Assembly (NCBI RefSeq): GCF_021462225.1
Contig: NC_061815.1
Coordinates: 49,291,873 to 49,355,872, forward strand
Length of the DNA: 64,000 bases
Source: Girardinichthys multiradiatus
Lineage: Eukaryota; Chordata; Actinopteri; Cyprinodontiformes; Goodeidae
Direction: 5' to 3'
A program made the translations under genes and the position numbers. The notes below the pieces were generated by a model that saw only the letters and a list, made by a program, of their open reading frames with translations, made no database searches and was not told the origin of the DNA. Of this stretch, positions 23,425 through 35,794 are shown one piece after another; the stretch's first letter is position 1; every line of letters begins with the position of its first letter.

Positions 23425-24358
23425 CTTTTGAACCAGAAACAGCGGCAGAAGCGCCTGACCTGGGCTACAGAGAAGCAGTACTGGACTGTTGCTCAGTGGT
23501 CCAAAGTACTTTTTTCGGATGAAAGCAAATTCTGCATGTCATTCGGAAATCAAGGTGCCAGAGTCCGGAGGAAGACTGGGGAGAAGGAAATGCCAAAATG
23601 CCAGAAGTCCAGTGTCAAGTACCCACAGTCAGTGATGGTCTGGGGTGCCGTGTCAGCTGCTGGTGTTGGTCCACTGTGTTTTATCAAGGGCAGGGTCAAT
23701 GCAGCTAGCTATCAGGAGATTTTGGTACACTTCATGCTTCCATCTGCTGAAAAGCTTTATGGAGATGAAGATTTCATTTTTCAGCATGACCTGGCACCTG
23801 CTCACAGTGCTAAAACCACTGGTAAATGGTTTACTGACCATGGTATCACTGTGCTCAATTGGCCTGCCAACTCTCCTGACCTGAACCCCATAGAGAATCT
23901 GTGGGATATTGTGAAGAGAACGTTGAGAGACTCAAGACCCAACACTCTGGATGAGCTAAAGGCCGCTATCGAAGCATCCTGGGCCTCCATAAGACCTCAG
24001 CAGTGCCACAGGCTGATTGCCTCCATGCCACGCCGCATTGAAGCTGTCATTTCTGCAAAAGGATTCCCGACCAAGTATTGAGTGCATAACTGTACATGAT
24101 TATTTGAAGGTTGACGTTTTTTGTATTAAAAACACTTTTCTTTTATTGGTCGGATGAAATATGCAAATTTTGTGAGATAGGAATTTTGGGTTTTCATGAG
24201 CTGTATGCCAAAATCATCCGTATTAAGACAATAAAAGACCTGAAATATTTCAGTTAGTGTGCAATTAATCTAAAATATATGAATGTTAAATTTTCATCAT
24301 GACATTATGGAAAATAATGAACTTTATCACAATATGCTAATATTTTGAGAAGGACCTG
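23425..24358 (+). mobile_element. Tc1-like transposon, 5'-truncated, with intact right end
   Basis: Similarity with the 62.6-64 kb element starts at CTTTTGAACCAGAAACAG (about 23425) and continues to the right terminal end, AATATTTTGAGAAGGACCTG at 24339-24358, followed by the TA target dinucleotide. The 5' terminal repeat and the DNA-binding half of the gene are absent, so the copy could not transpose on its own. Confidence 0.9.
23428..24081 (+). pseudogene. Tc1-like DD34E transposase, catalytic half only
   Basis: A 217-codon frame equal to residues about 119-333 of the 62.9-kb protein, to its natural C-terminus SAKGFPTKY. It contains LFSDESKF (first Asp), FQHDLAPAHSA (second Asp) and SPDLNPIENLW (Glu), with 34 residues between the last two. 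Compared with the 62.9-kb copy I count eight substitutions after the first residue and one residue (Phe before QHD) present here but missing there. The frame is open, but the paired helix-turn-helix DNA-binding domain is gone and no promoter is evident, so it is a truncated pseudogene. The ATG at 23428 sits where the full-length protein has Leu and is not a natural start. Confidence 0.9.
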
Positions 24359-24360
24359 TA

Positions 24361-24478
24361 TTTATTCAGGCCATCTCTGTCTTATATTAACATTTTTTTT
24401 TTTATTAAACTGTCACAAAAAAAAAAAAAAAAAAGAAATCAGTAAGGGATTAAATACTTTTTTACAACACTGTATTCT
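24361..24478. repeat. Possible remnant of another transposon end next to the 23.4-kb element
   Basis: After a poly-T run and a poly-A run of about 17 comes AGGGATTAAATACTTTTTTA then CAACACTGTA. This resembles the right end of other fish Tc1-like elements, whose ends often read as AT-rich sequence closing in CACTGTA. No interior is present. It may be the host repeat into which the 23.4-kb element inserted. Confidence 0.3.
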
Positions 24479-26439
24479 GGTATGAATGCAGTATGCCAGT
24501 TGCATTTGTTTATGGTGAGGAGATTAAATCACACATACAGTACTAGTATTTTACAGAATAAAAACATCTGTTAATTTAACAGGAACCTGATTCCAAGCAG
24601 AACCTTGTCCTTTTGGAAGACATTTTTATTTGTTTTAGGGTTGTCTCTTACCTGTCCTCTTTAGATTTAGTTTTAACTGAGAGTGCCTGAAAGCAGAAGT
24701 GCTTAAGACAGTCTCAGGTAAACATGTGTACCCGGTCATGAAGGATGGCCTTTGGCAACATGGAAAAGTGTAGTTTATGAGGCATGGTTCTAAAAAAATA
24801 ACCTTATTGCATTTCCTTTTACGAACTAGAAGTATGACCAAACTAACATTCCAATAGTTCCATGTCTCTGAGTTCTCACTCTCTCTTCCTCTTCTCTGCC
24901 TTCTTTCTTGTCCTAGAGAAAGGCTGAAGTAGGTTAGTACTCAGTGCCTACACTAGGGAGGAAATTGAAATGCTCAAATAAGGAGTAGCTTGGGAGAAGA
25001 TAGAGGAGCTATAACCAGGACAAAATTGCCCCGCCAAGATGAGACGGAAAGACATATCTACTCAGACACAGGGGAGTTCCTCTCTGGCCAATCACCGAGG
25101 CACGTTGCCTTCCCTTTTTCTTCATTCCATTCTTGGTTTAGTGTCAACACTAGCCCCATGAATACGTTTTTTACTTGTTGTATTCACATCGCCTTCAAAA
25201 TTACATTGCCACAGTGGGGTTTACTGTTTTGTGGGTGTAGGGATTTAATACTCTTGGATGAAATGGGCATCCTCTTGCCTGTTCCAACTGTTCTTATGAC
25301 AGATTACTCCAGGGGCTTTGATTGAGCAGCAAGAGTTCTAGCTGCATCTCTGTTGGCTCAGGCAGGCGTTGTAAGCAGGACACATCCAAGTGCGCACACC
25401 AGACTCAACCTTGCAAGTAGACACACACCACCCCATATTATGGTAAAATGCCTCAGCCAAACCTGTTTTATCATTATAGTGCTCCCTGGTGGCATATCTT
25501 CTGTATTTGTTTTGTCACACTACATCAGTCTCACCCTACTCTTCAAACTCTGAATCTATAGCATAAAATGAGATTTTTTTTTTTCTTCCTGTTGGTGCTG
25601 ATAATTCCAATTTTATGCTGAGGTGTAGTACACCCGCTGTTCAAATTGGATAACAAAAACAGTGTACACTTCCTGGGGAATCCACATCTCCAAACCCATT
25701 TGATCAGCGTTTGAAAGATACATGCTGAGATCTGCTGACAATGAGGTTTACGCTCTGGCTGCGTAGCAAATAGCTTGTTGTTTTATGAGAAAGTGAAAAA
25801 GACATGGGAGAGTGACAGAGACAGTCCCAATTCAAAAACAAGTGACATATGGCAGATCTAACAATTACTACAATGGTTCTCAGCGGTTGTCACTGTGGTG
25901 AACGTTTGTGACAGACAATGCCAGACATCTCAACTGTAAAATGTTGTCCCAGTCTGCATTGAACCAGGAAACCTCTGTTGTATGTCTATGAATTGAAACC
26001 AGACATTTACATATTGTTTTGCATATATAAAAAAAAAAAAAATTTCTCACTGTCTGACATTAAATCAAACTAAACTAAATCATTTAGGATTGCACAAATA
26101 AATGTTTCCTAAATGTCAGAATAATGCTAGATTTTTTAAAACATTTATTACTTCAGTACTTGACATTTTAAAACATGTATTTGTCCAATTATGATGACCA
26201 AAATCATATTTAGTTGCTAAATGCAAAAATAATGATACAGAATATTTAAGAATATCATTTTTCATTTTTTTCAAATTCAAATGTCTCCATACATTTCCTT
26301 TGTGTTTGGTAGAATTTAGTTGAACTGTATTAATTAGGTCAAATGTTTTAGGTTGCCCTCCCCAAACGTCTCACAATTGTTTGCTGGAATTAGTCCAGTT
26401 TCACCAACTGGGTCAGATTTGTTAAAAATATTTGTCACA
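24479..26439. other. Intergenic, no gene recognised
   Basis: No recognisable gene. The 111-codon frame at 24990-25325 has no known motif. The 25160-25450 stretch is less AT-rich than its neighbours. Confidence 0.4.
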
Positions 26440-27140
26440 CACATTTTCAGCTCTGCTCACAAATGTTTCTATGGGATTGAGATCAGGGATTTTTGTTGTA
26501 GGCTCTGTGTTCGATGGTGTCTGCTCTGTTGCGCCTGTGGGCGGGGGCTGGGGTAGCGTTGCGTGAGGCCATTGCCTTGCCATCGCGGCGCACTGTGTGG
26601 TGGGGGCGGGATACTGCGGGGGTGGTTTTAGTGGGGCTGTGTGTGGAGCTTGGGCTGTGTGGGTGTTGCTTTGTCGGCTTTTCGGGGATGAAGTTCACCT
26701 GCTCCAAAACATTGACTTTGTTGTCCATGAGGCACTTTGTGACTAATTTGGCAGTATAATTAGGGTCATTGTTCATTTGGAAGACACCATGTACACCCAA
26801 GCTGTAACTTCAAGGATGATGTCTTGAGATTTTTTTTTTTATATTTCCACATAATATTCTTTCCTCATGACGCCATCTACAGTATTGCTTGAGGTTCGCC
26901 AGGCCCTCCTGCAGAAAAATCACTCACATTACATAATGCTGCCAACCTCATACTTTACAGTCACACACCTTCCCCTTTGCTAACTCTAACATGGCACTGC
27001 ATACACTGCCATCTACTGATAAGCCACAAAAAATACTTCTTCAAACCCACATGACCACAGTCAGTCAGAAATCCGAAACACCTTCAGGTTTATTTTGCTT
27101 GCCCTCTATATTTACTGTAGAGCATGTTTCTTCTAACATC
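26440..27140 (-). mobile_element. Tc1-like transposon relic with a GC-rich insertion
   Basis: On the minus strand: FQMNNDPNYTAKLVTKCL with NKVNVLE (second catalytic region), then, after a foreign block, PDLNPIET (26475 region, catalytic Glu) and TNLTQLVK-type remnants. To the right on the plus strand lie ATTGTTCATTTGGAAGACAC, GATGTCTTGAGAT, TTTCCACATAATATT, CTTCCTCATGACGCCATCTA and CTCCTGCAGAAAAATCACTC, all recognisable in order from a teleost Tc1-like family. Reading frames are broken by many changes. Confidence 0.7.
26500..26700. other. GC-rich ~200-bp block inserted in the transposase of the 26.4-kb relic
   Basis: Where Tc1-like genes go directly from VLEWP to SQSPDLNPIE, this copy has about 200 extra bases, G- and GT-rich on the plus strand (for example TGTGGGCGGGGGCTGGGG). 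Base composition is unlike anything within several kilobases. I recognise no family. Edges are approximate. Confidence 0.6.
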
Positions 27141-30100
27141 TCACTGAATTGATAAAATATATAAATATAGCTTTTAGTATTGCAGAGGCAAGCTCTGTTT
27201 GTAGAGAGCCTTGCAAATCTTCATCTATAGAATGGTAGCATCTATAATATCTTCTTCTACTGAACACCAAATCATATATAACAGATTTTTGGGCATGAAT
27301 GGCTTGGGTATCTGTCAGCTTCTGGCCTATTCCTCAGTCTGAAATCCACCGGGGCAGTGTCAGGGCAGAGTATTTTCACAGTCTCCAGCACAATCTGTCA
27401 AAGAAAAGAACGCATAGGACAGAGGTGATGCTGTGCCCTAACCCTTTGGAAATGTACCTGATTAATCTGCGCACAGATTGGCTGCTGGGGAAAAAAAAAA
27501 AACTGCCTCATCTGTTCCTAAGTTTCTTCTCCATTGCTGAAAATCATTTTTAGTCAGGGTAGACTTGCCATCCCCAACATGTTTGCAGATAATTTGAAGA
27601 GATCCCTGCTGCTGTCCACTAAGGACAAGCTTTAGAAGTCAGCTGATAAAACGATATAAAAATATAAAGTAACTTAGGTTTGATGTTCCTTCAGTAGGAT
27701 ACACGGACATGCCTTGAAAATGAATGTGTAAAGGATTTGCTATGTAGATTTTGTTTTTTTTTTAAAGAGCACATAGTTTGTGCCCTAATTGAAAAAAAAA
27801 TGTATATCCTTATACCATTAAGGTGATTCTGTTGTGAAAATTCAATGCGGATATTGCATAAAACGCATAGAAAATGTATTTAAACTCATCGTTTTTGTTA
27901 GCCTTATATTCTATATGAAAACATTACTTAACAGGCGACTGTGAAAAGCTGACTGGACCCTGCAACCCCCCTGCCTTAAATCACTTTTCATTCAAGTATT
28001 TCAGTGATTTTTTGAGTTTGAAAACAGGGAATTTAACATTAATGTACCCTGGCAAACTATTCTGTATTTCTCTGCATATTGGCCTGAAGCATGTGTGAAA
28101 GATTTAATTAAGATTTGTTTTTTACTTTTACAGTTTTATGACATAACATAAAAGCTTTGTTGTGCAACTGTGTCAAACTGTCTGTTCAAGAAACAATATC
28201 CTGCAGTGAAACATGTTACAAGTAGATGATAAAAAGAGATCTACAAATCTACAAGAAGTACTAGAAAAACAATGTGACCCTGGGGACATCCCACCATTTG
28301 TAAGGAATTTCTGTTTTAAAGGAAATTTGGAAAACGTTGCTTTTTCATGACCAGTAAGGTCCTTTATTCAACTACAGCACCCACACCTTCAGCTGTGGTC
28401 ATGTCTCTATGCTGACTCTGTTTATCTGCAGCTCTGTTGCAGTCAAATAAATTCTCTCAAAGTCCAGACAGACTTACATGTTGCATGAATGTCGGAAATC
28501 TACAAACAAGAGTCATTTGAGTGCAAATGAAGTTATGCTGTGAAAAATGCCAGCTGCACTAATTAAAGCTGAAGTGAAATATGTCCATCACATGTGCTGG
28601 TGACAGAGTACTGCAAGGTGCACTGACAGATAACGCTACCATTGCTTCAGTGACAGAGGAGAGTGTGTTACTGAGATCAAGGCCAGCATTGGTAGGACTG
28701 TGTAACCACTACGGAATTGTTGCAGAAAGTTAGAAATGGCCATGGGCCATGTCTCTGCTGACGCAACAGGAAGAAGAATGTACAGATTGTGCATAAGTTG
28801 TGTTTACCGCTCCCTGAAGTCTTTTATTTGTTAAATTCAGGATGTAGTTGGTGTTGTTTGATTCAGCTTCCTCCTCAGCACTAGTGTTCTGAAAGTTAAT
28901 GCATTATTTATTAATAAAATTTACACCGAAAGACTGTTGCAGCTGCAGGGATGTTTGCGTAAAGGATTCTTGGGTAGGTCCCAGCACAAGGCACTTATGG
29001 ATTCAGGAGTGAAATTGTCAGTTGTGACGTGAAGCTATGCTGTTGTAGCTTTGCTCACTTTTACAAAACATGTAAGGAAGCATAAGAAAAAGAAAATGTA
29101 CTCATATACTTTGGATGCACATATCCTATACATTGCAGATAAACCCCAAAAGTGCCTTTAAAGACAAGCATTAATGTATTCACTGTCAGCCCCACTGTTT
29201 CTTCAGTCACTCTCACAAACCACAGTCATGCATACAAATACGCAGTGCTCCTCAAAATATTCTCCCACACAATTATTGCCCATGCTTAAGCAGTTAAAGA
29301 CCTTTTATTACATATAAGACAGACTGAGTGACACTAGGCACCCAGTGTTCAACCTCCACTCTCTGGCAATCTATTCTTTCCTAATTATTTAGAGGGGTTT
29401 GGCTTGAAATCTACCTTAATTTGCCACTGTGCAGTGTGCAATTAATCAAAGCCTGTGCTAACTGACAGCCTTAATGGATGCTCTCAGCTCCTCCGTGATT
29501 GTCTATTTGGTGTCTGTACCTTCAGTGCACAGCTTCAGAACTCCGAAAAGCATATCCTTCAAGAGCGACTACACATACAAGGACACTTCCACTGAACTGA
29601 ATGCTGGGGTGGAGTGTTGAATGAGTACATTCATCTTTGCTTACCCACACCCACCTCTCAGCTGCACCTTGGTAATAACTGTGTTAGAAATATCAACCTT
29701 TGATTCTTTATGATACTAAAAGGCTGATGTTCAAGAGAAGCTTATGTTGCTGAAGCTCAGTTGGAGTATAAATTAGTCTTCTCCTGTTATTTTGCCTAAT
29801 ATCTAAGCTGAGAAAGGAAAGTTTTATGATTATTTAAAAGGAAGGGAGAGCAAGTAGCATTGAGACAAATGGAAACATGGGTGTATTTAAGGTTTTTAAA
29901 AATCTTTTGGCACTTATCATTTCTGCTGCAGATGGAGAGAGAGGATGATAGCTGAGGTGTGATGCAGTGATAGAGATAGAAATATGGCTGCATTTACAAT
30001 TGGAAAAAACTTTTCAGAGATCATCTGGATTCTCTAGACACTCTGGCCTCCATGAGAATGTGATGGAGTGTTTTATAAAATATTCATTCTAAAGCTGAAT

Positions 30101-30581
30101 GCACAGTTCGAGAAGAGAACACCTTTACAGACACCTTTATTATGTTGCATCTCAGGGTCAGACATTGCAGAAGTACGGCTCACCCTACCACTTATAAATC
30201 ACAACCACTTACGCGCTGAAGTTCTGCTTACTTTACTATTTCTATAATATGGCACACTATATGTTGCTTTGTGTGTCTCATATTAACACAAAAGACAGAT
30301 GTTTTTGCATTTTGTACAAAGTCATGCTTTGATGATGAAGAAGATGGTGATGTACTCATCCACAGTATGTGGCTCTGTGGAATAGAAATGTACTGTGGGC
30401 AGCTGCCAGTTTGACATTTTGCATTTATTCAGAATCAGTTTTGTTGTATGTGTGTAAGTGTTAATGGTGTAGTTACAAATAAGCCACTTCATTCAGCAGT
30501 AATACGTCACTACATGCACTGTTACCCACTGAACAGCCTCTGCAAGGTCCTAAGATTGTCCTAAAATCCACATGGCTGCAG

Positions 30582-30584
<3 letters not shown>
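27141..30584. other. Long intergenic stretch, no gene recognised
   Basis: No gene or named repeat. Blocks near 28370-28700 and 29390-29560 look unlike repeats and contain TAATTA/AATTAATC sites; they are possible conserved non-coding elements, unproven. A poly-A run lies at 27489. Confidence 0.4.

Positions 30585-30651
<67 letters not shown>
30585..30651. repeat. (TA)n(GA)n compound microsatellite
   Basis: About 15 TA units followed, after CA, by about 16 GA units. Confidence 0.95.
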
Positions 30652-30653
<2 letters not shown>

Positions 30654-33600
30654 TAGACAAAATCAAGTCATGAAATATATCACTCTTTTGCATTGAGCAG
30701 AAAGGAATTCAGATCTGTTTAAACCCCATAAGAATTGTTCCCTCATTTTGAAGCACAGCTGCAGTCAAAATTACTTTAAGGAACAAACACATCCTTTTAT
30801 GTGTCTTGGTGCACACTGCTGTGGACCAGGATAGAGCCCCAGCCTCACTTATCCTTGTCTTTTTTCATCATTGTTTCTGTTTTAAGGCCCCACAGGCGAC
30901 CACAAATGGCAAATTACAGAAAGTACATGAAGATGAGTTGTTATAATAAGAGGATGAAACAATGCAGAAAAAACACTAGGTTGAGAAGGAACTGGGGATG
31001 TGATGATCTCCTGCAAAGCTTTGTAAAAAGAGGATAAAATTCCCCAAAATCAGAAAAAGTGATTCAGTTACCTTTGACAGGAATGTTGAGTATAACTCAC
31101 CTCACTGTGAGATTTCTACGCAGAAAGTACTCGTGAACCCACAAAATGGCAGGAAGCCTAATTGAGTCTTCTAAGCTTTGTGCCAGCTTTTTGTTTCTAA
31201 CCTTCCTCCCAGTTCTTCTATGGGGACCAATCAACGGCTCCCAGAGCTGAGGCTTTGGATCTGTTTGCTGCATTTTGGAGTAAATAAAAAGCATAACCTT
31301 CTGACAACTAAAACATGATTATTCTGTTAGATTCAGAGGACATTTTGCTTATTTTTCAAGCCTAACTGATAAATGTAGTATATGTGTCGGTAAAGGTTAT
31401 CCCAATACTAAATTTTGCCAGGAGAAAAAAATGAAAAAAGCTGATCAGTAATTAATTTTCCTCACATATTCAACCAGGAGGGAATCGTTTTTTATGCTGC
31501 ACAGAAATTCATGGAGAAATACAATCTAAAACCTTGTGTTTTTCTTCAAGAAATGCAAGTATATGGGGTTCACTGTTACTTTCTTGTTGTGGTCCTGTTT
31601 ACACTGTCCTATGGAAGCTTCCTGGTGATAAATACACAGTGATACTTCACTGTTTGAGCAAATGAATAAATATGGTTGCACGATATGAAATTCTTGCTTT
31701 TGCTGAAGGCTTTAGATCTTTACTCTAATGACTAACGCACATGCTGTTGGATGCTATTTTTAAATACTTCTATTAATTTGATTCACCTTGATTGTGGTCT
31801 GGATTTTGTGCTTGTTTATTTTAAACTGTTACTTTGTGAATTAACCAGCAGCAATCAAAAATCCACATATAAATGATTTTCCATATTTTAAGCCAAAGAC
31901 AATAATCTAAAACATGTATGGTTTATTTCAAAATGCAAAATACGTAGATGGAATAAGGGATAACACATTTAATATTCAAGATTTAAATATAAAATTTGTA
32001 CAATAATATCAAAAGTGCGCTCAGTTACCGTGCACTTTTTGGTAACAATACTGTTATTATATATATTTTTCTGTAGGTATAGAAGCAATCTGGTAGGGTG
32101 TTATCTCATCCTTCTTTCTCTACCCTATTCTTTTCTCCTTCTCTCCCTTTTTCATTTTTGCCCCACCTTTCTCTTTCTTGCTTCTTATTTTTTTCCTTTT
32201 CATTTTTCGTCTCCATGTCCATAACAATTGAAATAATCCTAAAGAAGTTTAGTAAAGTTTAATAAAGTTTATTTGATGAATATCAAGCGGAGCATTAAAC
32301 CGTTAGCCGTAATGCTCCACTTGTGAAAGTAAATCCGATGGGCCTCTTCTTGGCACTCAGACAACAATTCTGAGCGATACTCTGCCGGACAGGACACGGT
32401 AAAAAAAAAAAAAAAGGGCCTTAAATTAGCAACAAATTTCTCTAAAGTCAAATAAAACATATCATGTAAAATTTGTACCTTTGAAAAAAAAAAAAAATCA
32501 TAAATATCAAGTCCAATAATTACCCAGACACTTAAATATACCGAGTTATTACAAATCAGTCTGTGATAACTTCATAGAAAAAACAGATTATTCAATAGGT
32601 TGTCAAAATATCTTATAATAAATTTAACCTTTAATAAAATGTCAAGCATTTAAAAACAGAACATGTATTTGATTCTTTAAATTGTATCTCATTTGCTCTA
32701 AAGAAGCCATTGAGATCTCGTCTCTCAGTGAATTTTGATGAAAATATTTAAGAAAACAGAAAATTTGATTTTCTTTAATACAAAATCTAATGCAATATAA
32801 AAAGAATTAAAGGCAAATATACTCTGGAAGATACAAGGGAGCTTTTATGAAATAACTTTGTTTTCCGGCCTTTTCACAGTCTAAGCACAAAATAAGTACG
32901 CAGTTATACAAATCTCCGAGGGGCTATAAGTAATATTTACAGAATAATGCCTTAATCATTTCTACGAATAAAGGTTTTTCTGTGGCAGCTTTTTGGTGTT
33001 CAGAAAGTCCCCCCTCCCCATTTAAATAACTTTGTATTTATCCCCCAAGTATACTTCGGCTGAGTCTAGTCAAAGTCCCGCCTGAATCAGAAATATTGAA
33101 GATAAAACAGGGTTTTAAAAAATAAAAATAAAAACAAGGAGGAAATGGAGGCTAAATTTACTCACCTAAATTATAATTTGCAGTCTACTTGTTGGTTGCC
33201 TGATACCATCTTAATTTAGTTTAACTGAAAGCTGCTATTGGATTGAAATGTGAACATAATGCATTGAATTGAGCTCTAAAATAGTTTGGATGAATAAATG
33301 AATGCTAATAGATTGAAACTGGATTTCAGAAGACATTTCTTTAAGAAAACACTCTAACCCTGAAATGGACCACACATTGTTACCAAAACAGAGGCTGATG
33401 TATAATTTTTCACTCAGGCTTCGATTGATTTGTTTTTCAAATAAATAATTTCCAAACTAGTTGTAGAACAAAGTCACACATTGCTGTTCACTGTGTAATC
33501 ATAAGAAAGAAACCTGTAACCAGCATTCAGGCATAAAGAGGACTGATTTAAAGCCTGATTAAAATTTCATAACAATATTGTTACCTAACAAAACTGTTTT

Positions 33601-34129
33601 TGTCAGCCACTTATGAAAGTTTAAATTGCGTTGCTTGCAGAAGTAGCTGAAAATAGAGGAGCAGTAATTTAAATCTTTGGAGTCCTCACACTTGGGGAGT
33701 AAGTACTCATTTCCTGGTACTGAGAATTGCTCTGCAGAGTAAGATCAGGTTAAAAATAGAAGGGTACTGAATCAGCTACAATAGAAAGAAAATAAAGTTC
33801 TGGCTTTTCTAAACCCAACTTTTTGGAGTCTGGGTAATAACAGCCAAGCAGGAATATCTTCAACCTAAATATGATTTATCTTTGTCAAAATTAACATAAA
33901 CAAAGGATTTAATATTGGGCTGCTTTCTTCTCTTTGCTCTGTTACGGCAGTATTTTCGTCTGTAAAGAGTGGACAGTTTATATTAACCAAGTGCTACAGT
34001 CCTTAAATCCTAACCTTTAATCATTTACCGTCTAAGAGAGAACGTCCTGGGTTGGATTTTATGTTCAGCTGTCTTTAGTCTGATACCTATAAACAAACTT
34101 TTGTGGCACCAATGACCTACAGAGGTCCC
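30652..34129. other. Intergenic, no gene recognised; one small hairpin
   Basis: AT-rich with several poly-A runs (32401, 32484). A perfect 9-bp inverted repeat, GGAGCATTA (32289-32297) with its complement at 32310-32318, lies in a GC-richer patch at 32285-32400. No coding domain seen. A C-rich patch (CCCCCCTCCCC) sits at 33010. Confidence 0.4.
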
Positions 34130-34870
34130 CCACCACTGTGTAATTTGTTAGAGGACATTAGAGAACAAATAGCGTCATTAACACCAAAGAACACAGCAGA
34201 CAGGTTGGGGAGAACCTAACCAGGGTTAGGTTAGAAAACAATATAATGACCATTCACCTAAACTGTCAGGGTGCCTGGGAAGAGTATTACTCAGGTATGT
34301 AGCCAAGAGGTCCATGGTAACTCTGGAGGACTTACAGAGGTCCTCAGTTTCAGCTGGGGCAATCTGTTGAAACTGTGTACTCTTCACATCCGACTTTATG
34401 GAAGAGTAACAAAAAAATTCATTGCTATGGAAATCAGAGGTCCCATGTCCAGTTTGCAACAAGCCATGTGGGGGACACAGGAAAAAAATGTGCTCTGGTT
34501 AGAAGAGACCAAAATGAAGCTTAGGCCAATGTGTAATGGAAAACGAACATTGCACATAACCTCAAACTCACCATCCCCAAGGTAAAACATGGTGGTGGCA
34601 GCATCATGAAATAAGACGGGGAAGTTGGTCAGAGTTGATGGGGAGATTAATTTAACTAAATCCAGGACAATCTCAGAAGAAAGCCTGCTAGAGACTGCAG
34701 AGAACTTGAGACTGGGATGGAGGGTCACTTTCCAGCAGGACAACCACCCTAACAGACTTTCTCCTATACAGTCAGAGATGTCTTGGTCTGTGTCAAAGAA
34801 TCCCAATAAAAAATACATTCCAATTTGTGTTTGTAATATGATAAAAATGTGAAAAAGTTCAAGTTTAGCA
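34130..34870 (+). mobile_element. Tc1-like transposon relic, third family
   Basis: Recognisable in order on the plus strand: TTGTTAGAGGACATTAGAGA (5' leader), CCATGGTAACTCTGGAGGA (helix-turn-helix part), AGCCATGTGGGGGACACAGG, TCTGGTTAGAAGAGACCAAA (first catalytic Asp region), GTAAAACATGGTGGTGGCAG, GAGGGTCACTTTCCAGCAGG then ACAACCACCCTAAC (second catalytic region), and the terminal AATCCCAATAAAAAATACAT. The stretch from the second Asp to the C-terminus is deleted. Frames are broken. The same family recurs at 47.7, 55.8 and 57.4 kb. Confidence 0.8.
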
Positions 34871-34899
34871 TGTCAGCTTGTTTAATGCAGTTTAAAAGA

Positions 34900-35345
34900 A
34901 AATTCAACATGGAAGACTCACCATCACCTCCAGGTTTGTTTAATTACTCCTCCATGCGGCTCTGCTCCACCAATCAGCGTCAAGTCTACATTTCTCCTTG
35001 GCCAATCATCTTTCAAGGCTCTGCTTTATAAGATCTTCATCCATGGAACCCTCTGTTCTGCAGCTGAACTTTGACCCTCCTCCACTCCATCTCCACCATT
35101 TGGCTTCCAAACTCTTTCCAAATCTCCTCAGGCCTCCACTCCACCACCAGGATCGGATCCCAGGGGGGAAGACATCTCTAAATCTAACCCTAAGATGTTC
35201 ATTCAAGCGCATGTCATCCTCAGCATTCACGTCTTCCACTGGGGTCCGAGCACCAAAGAAATAAACATTCACTAATAAACTTTTCTAATTGCATCCCTGT
35301 CTTCTCTTAGTGAGTCTTTCCAGGTTGAACTACCATTTAAAATTT
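34900..35345 (+). promoter_or_regulatory. LTR-like promoter block (CCAAT, CCAAT, TATA, polyadenylation signal)
   Basis: Two CCAAT boxes (ACCAATCAG at 34970 and GCCAATCAT at 35001), a TATA-like TTTATAAGAT at 35025, and AATAAAC twice (35261 and 35275) about 240 bases downstream. This compact order is that of a long terminal repeat (U3-R-U5), or of a short gene promoter. I did not find clear TG...CA ends or a target duplication. An 88-codon frame on either strand over this block has no known motif. Confidence 0.35.
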
Positions 35346-35794
35346 ACTAGTAATGTTTCGTCAGAACATGAAGGAGAGCTTCACAATGTAATTTCAAAAT
35401 AAAAGCTACAGTTTAAAAAAGTAGCATCCTCAAAGAAATCTTTTTTAAGATAAATCTCAGGGGCAAACATTGACAGTAGGGCTTACATTAGCACTGAAGC
35501 TGCACACTGCTAATGACACTTTTTCATTACAGTGGTGTCAAAGTAAAGCACAGCAAACTTACCCTTGGTACGCCTTTTCCCTGCTTCATTTAGCTCTGCA
35601 GATAGTTGCTTGATCTGAGGAGGACCAGTTGATTATCATTCCTCCTGGTGTGGAAATGCAGTTACACCATGCAAATAGTACAATTTCAGTATTTATTATG
35701 ATGAACTGAGTAAATAGGAAGTATGCAGTATTTTCCTCTGAATGAGTTGCGAGTGATTTTTAGTAAGGAAAGGTTATCCTCGTACTCGTACTCG
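35346..35794. other. Intergenic, no gene recognised
   Basis: AT-rich, no motif recognised. Confidence 0.4.

Noticed and set aside
24990..25325. 111-codon plus-strand open frame
   Set aside because: No motif and no exon boundaries of note.
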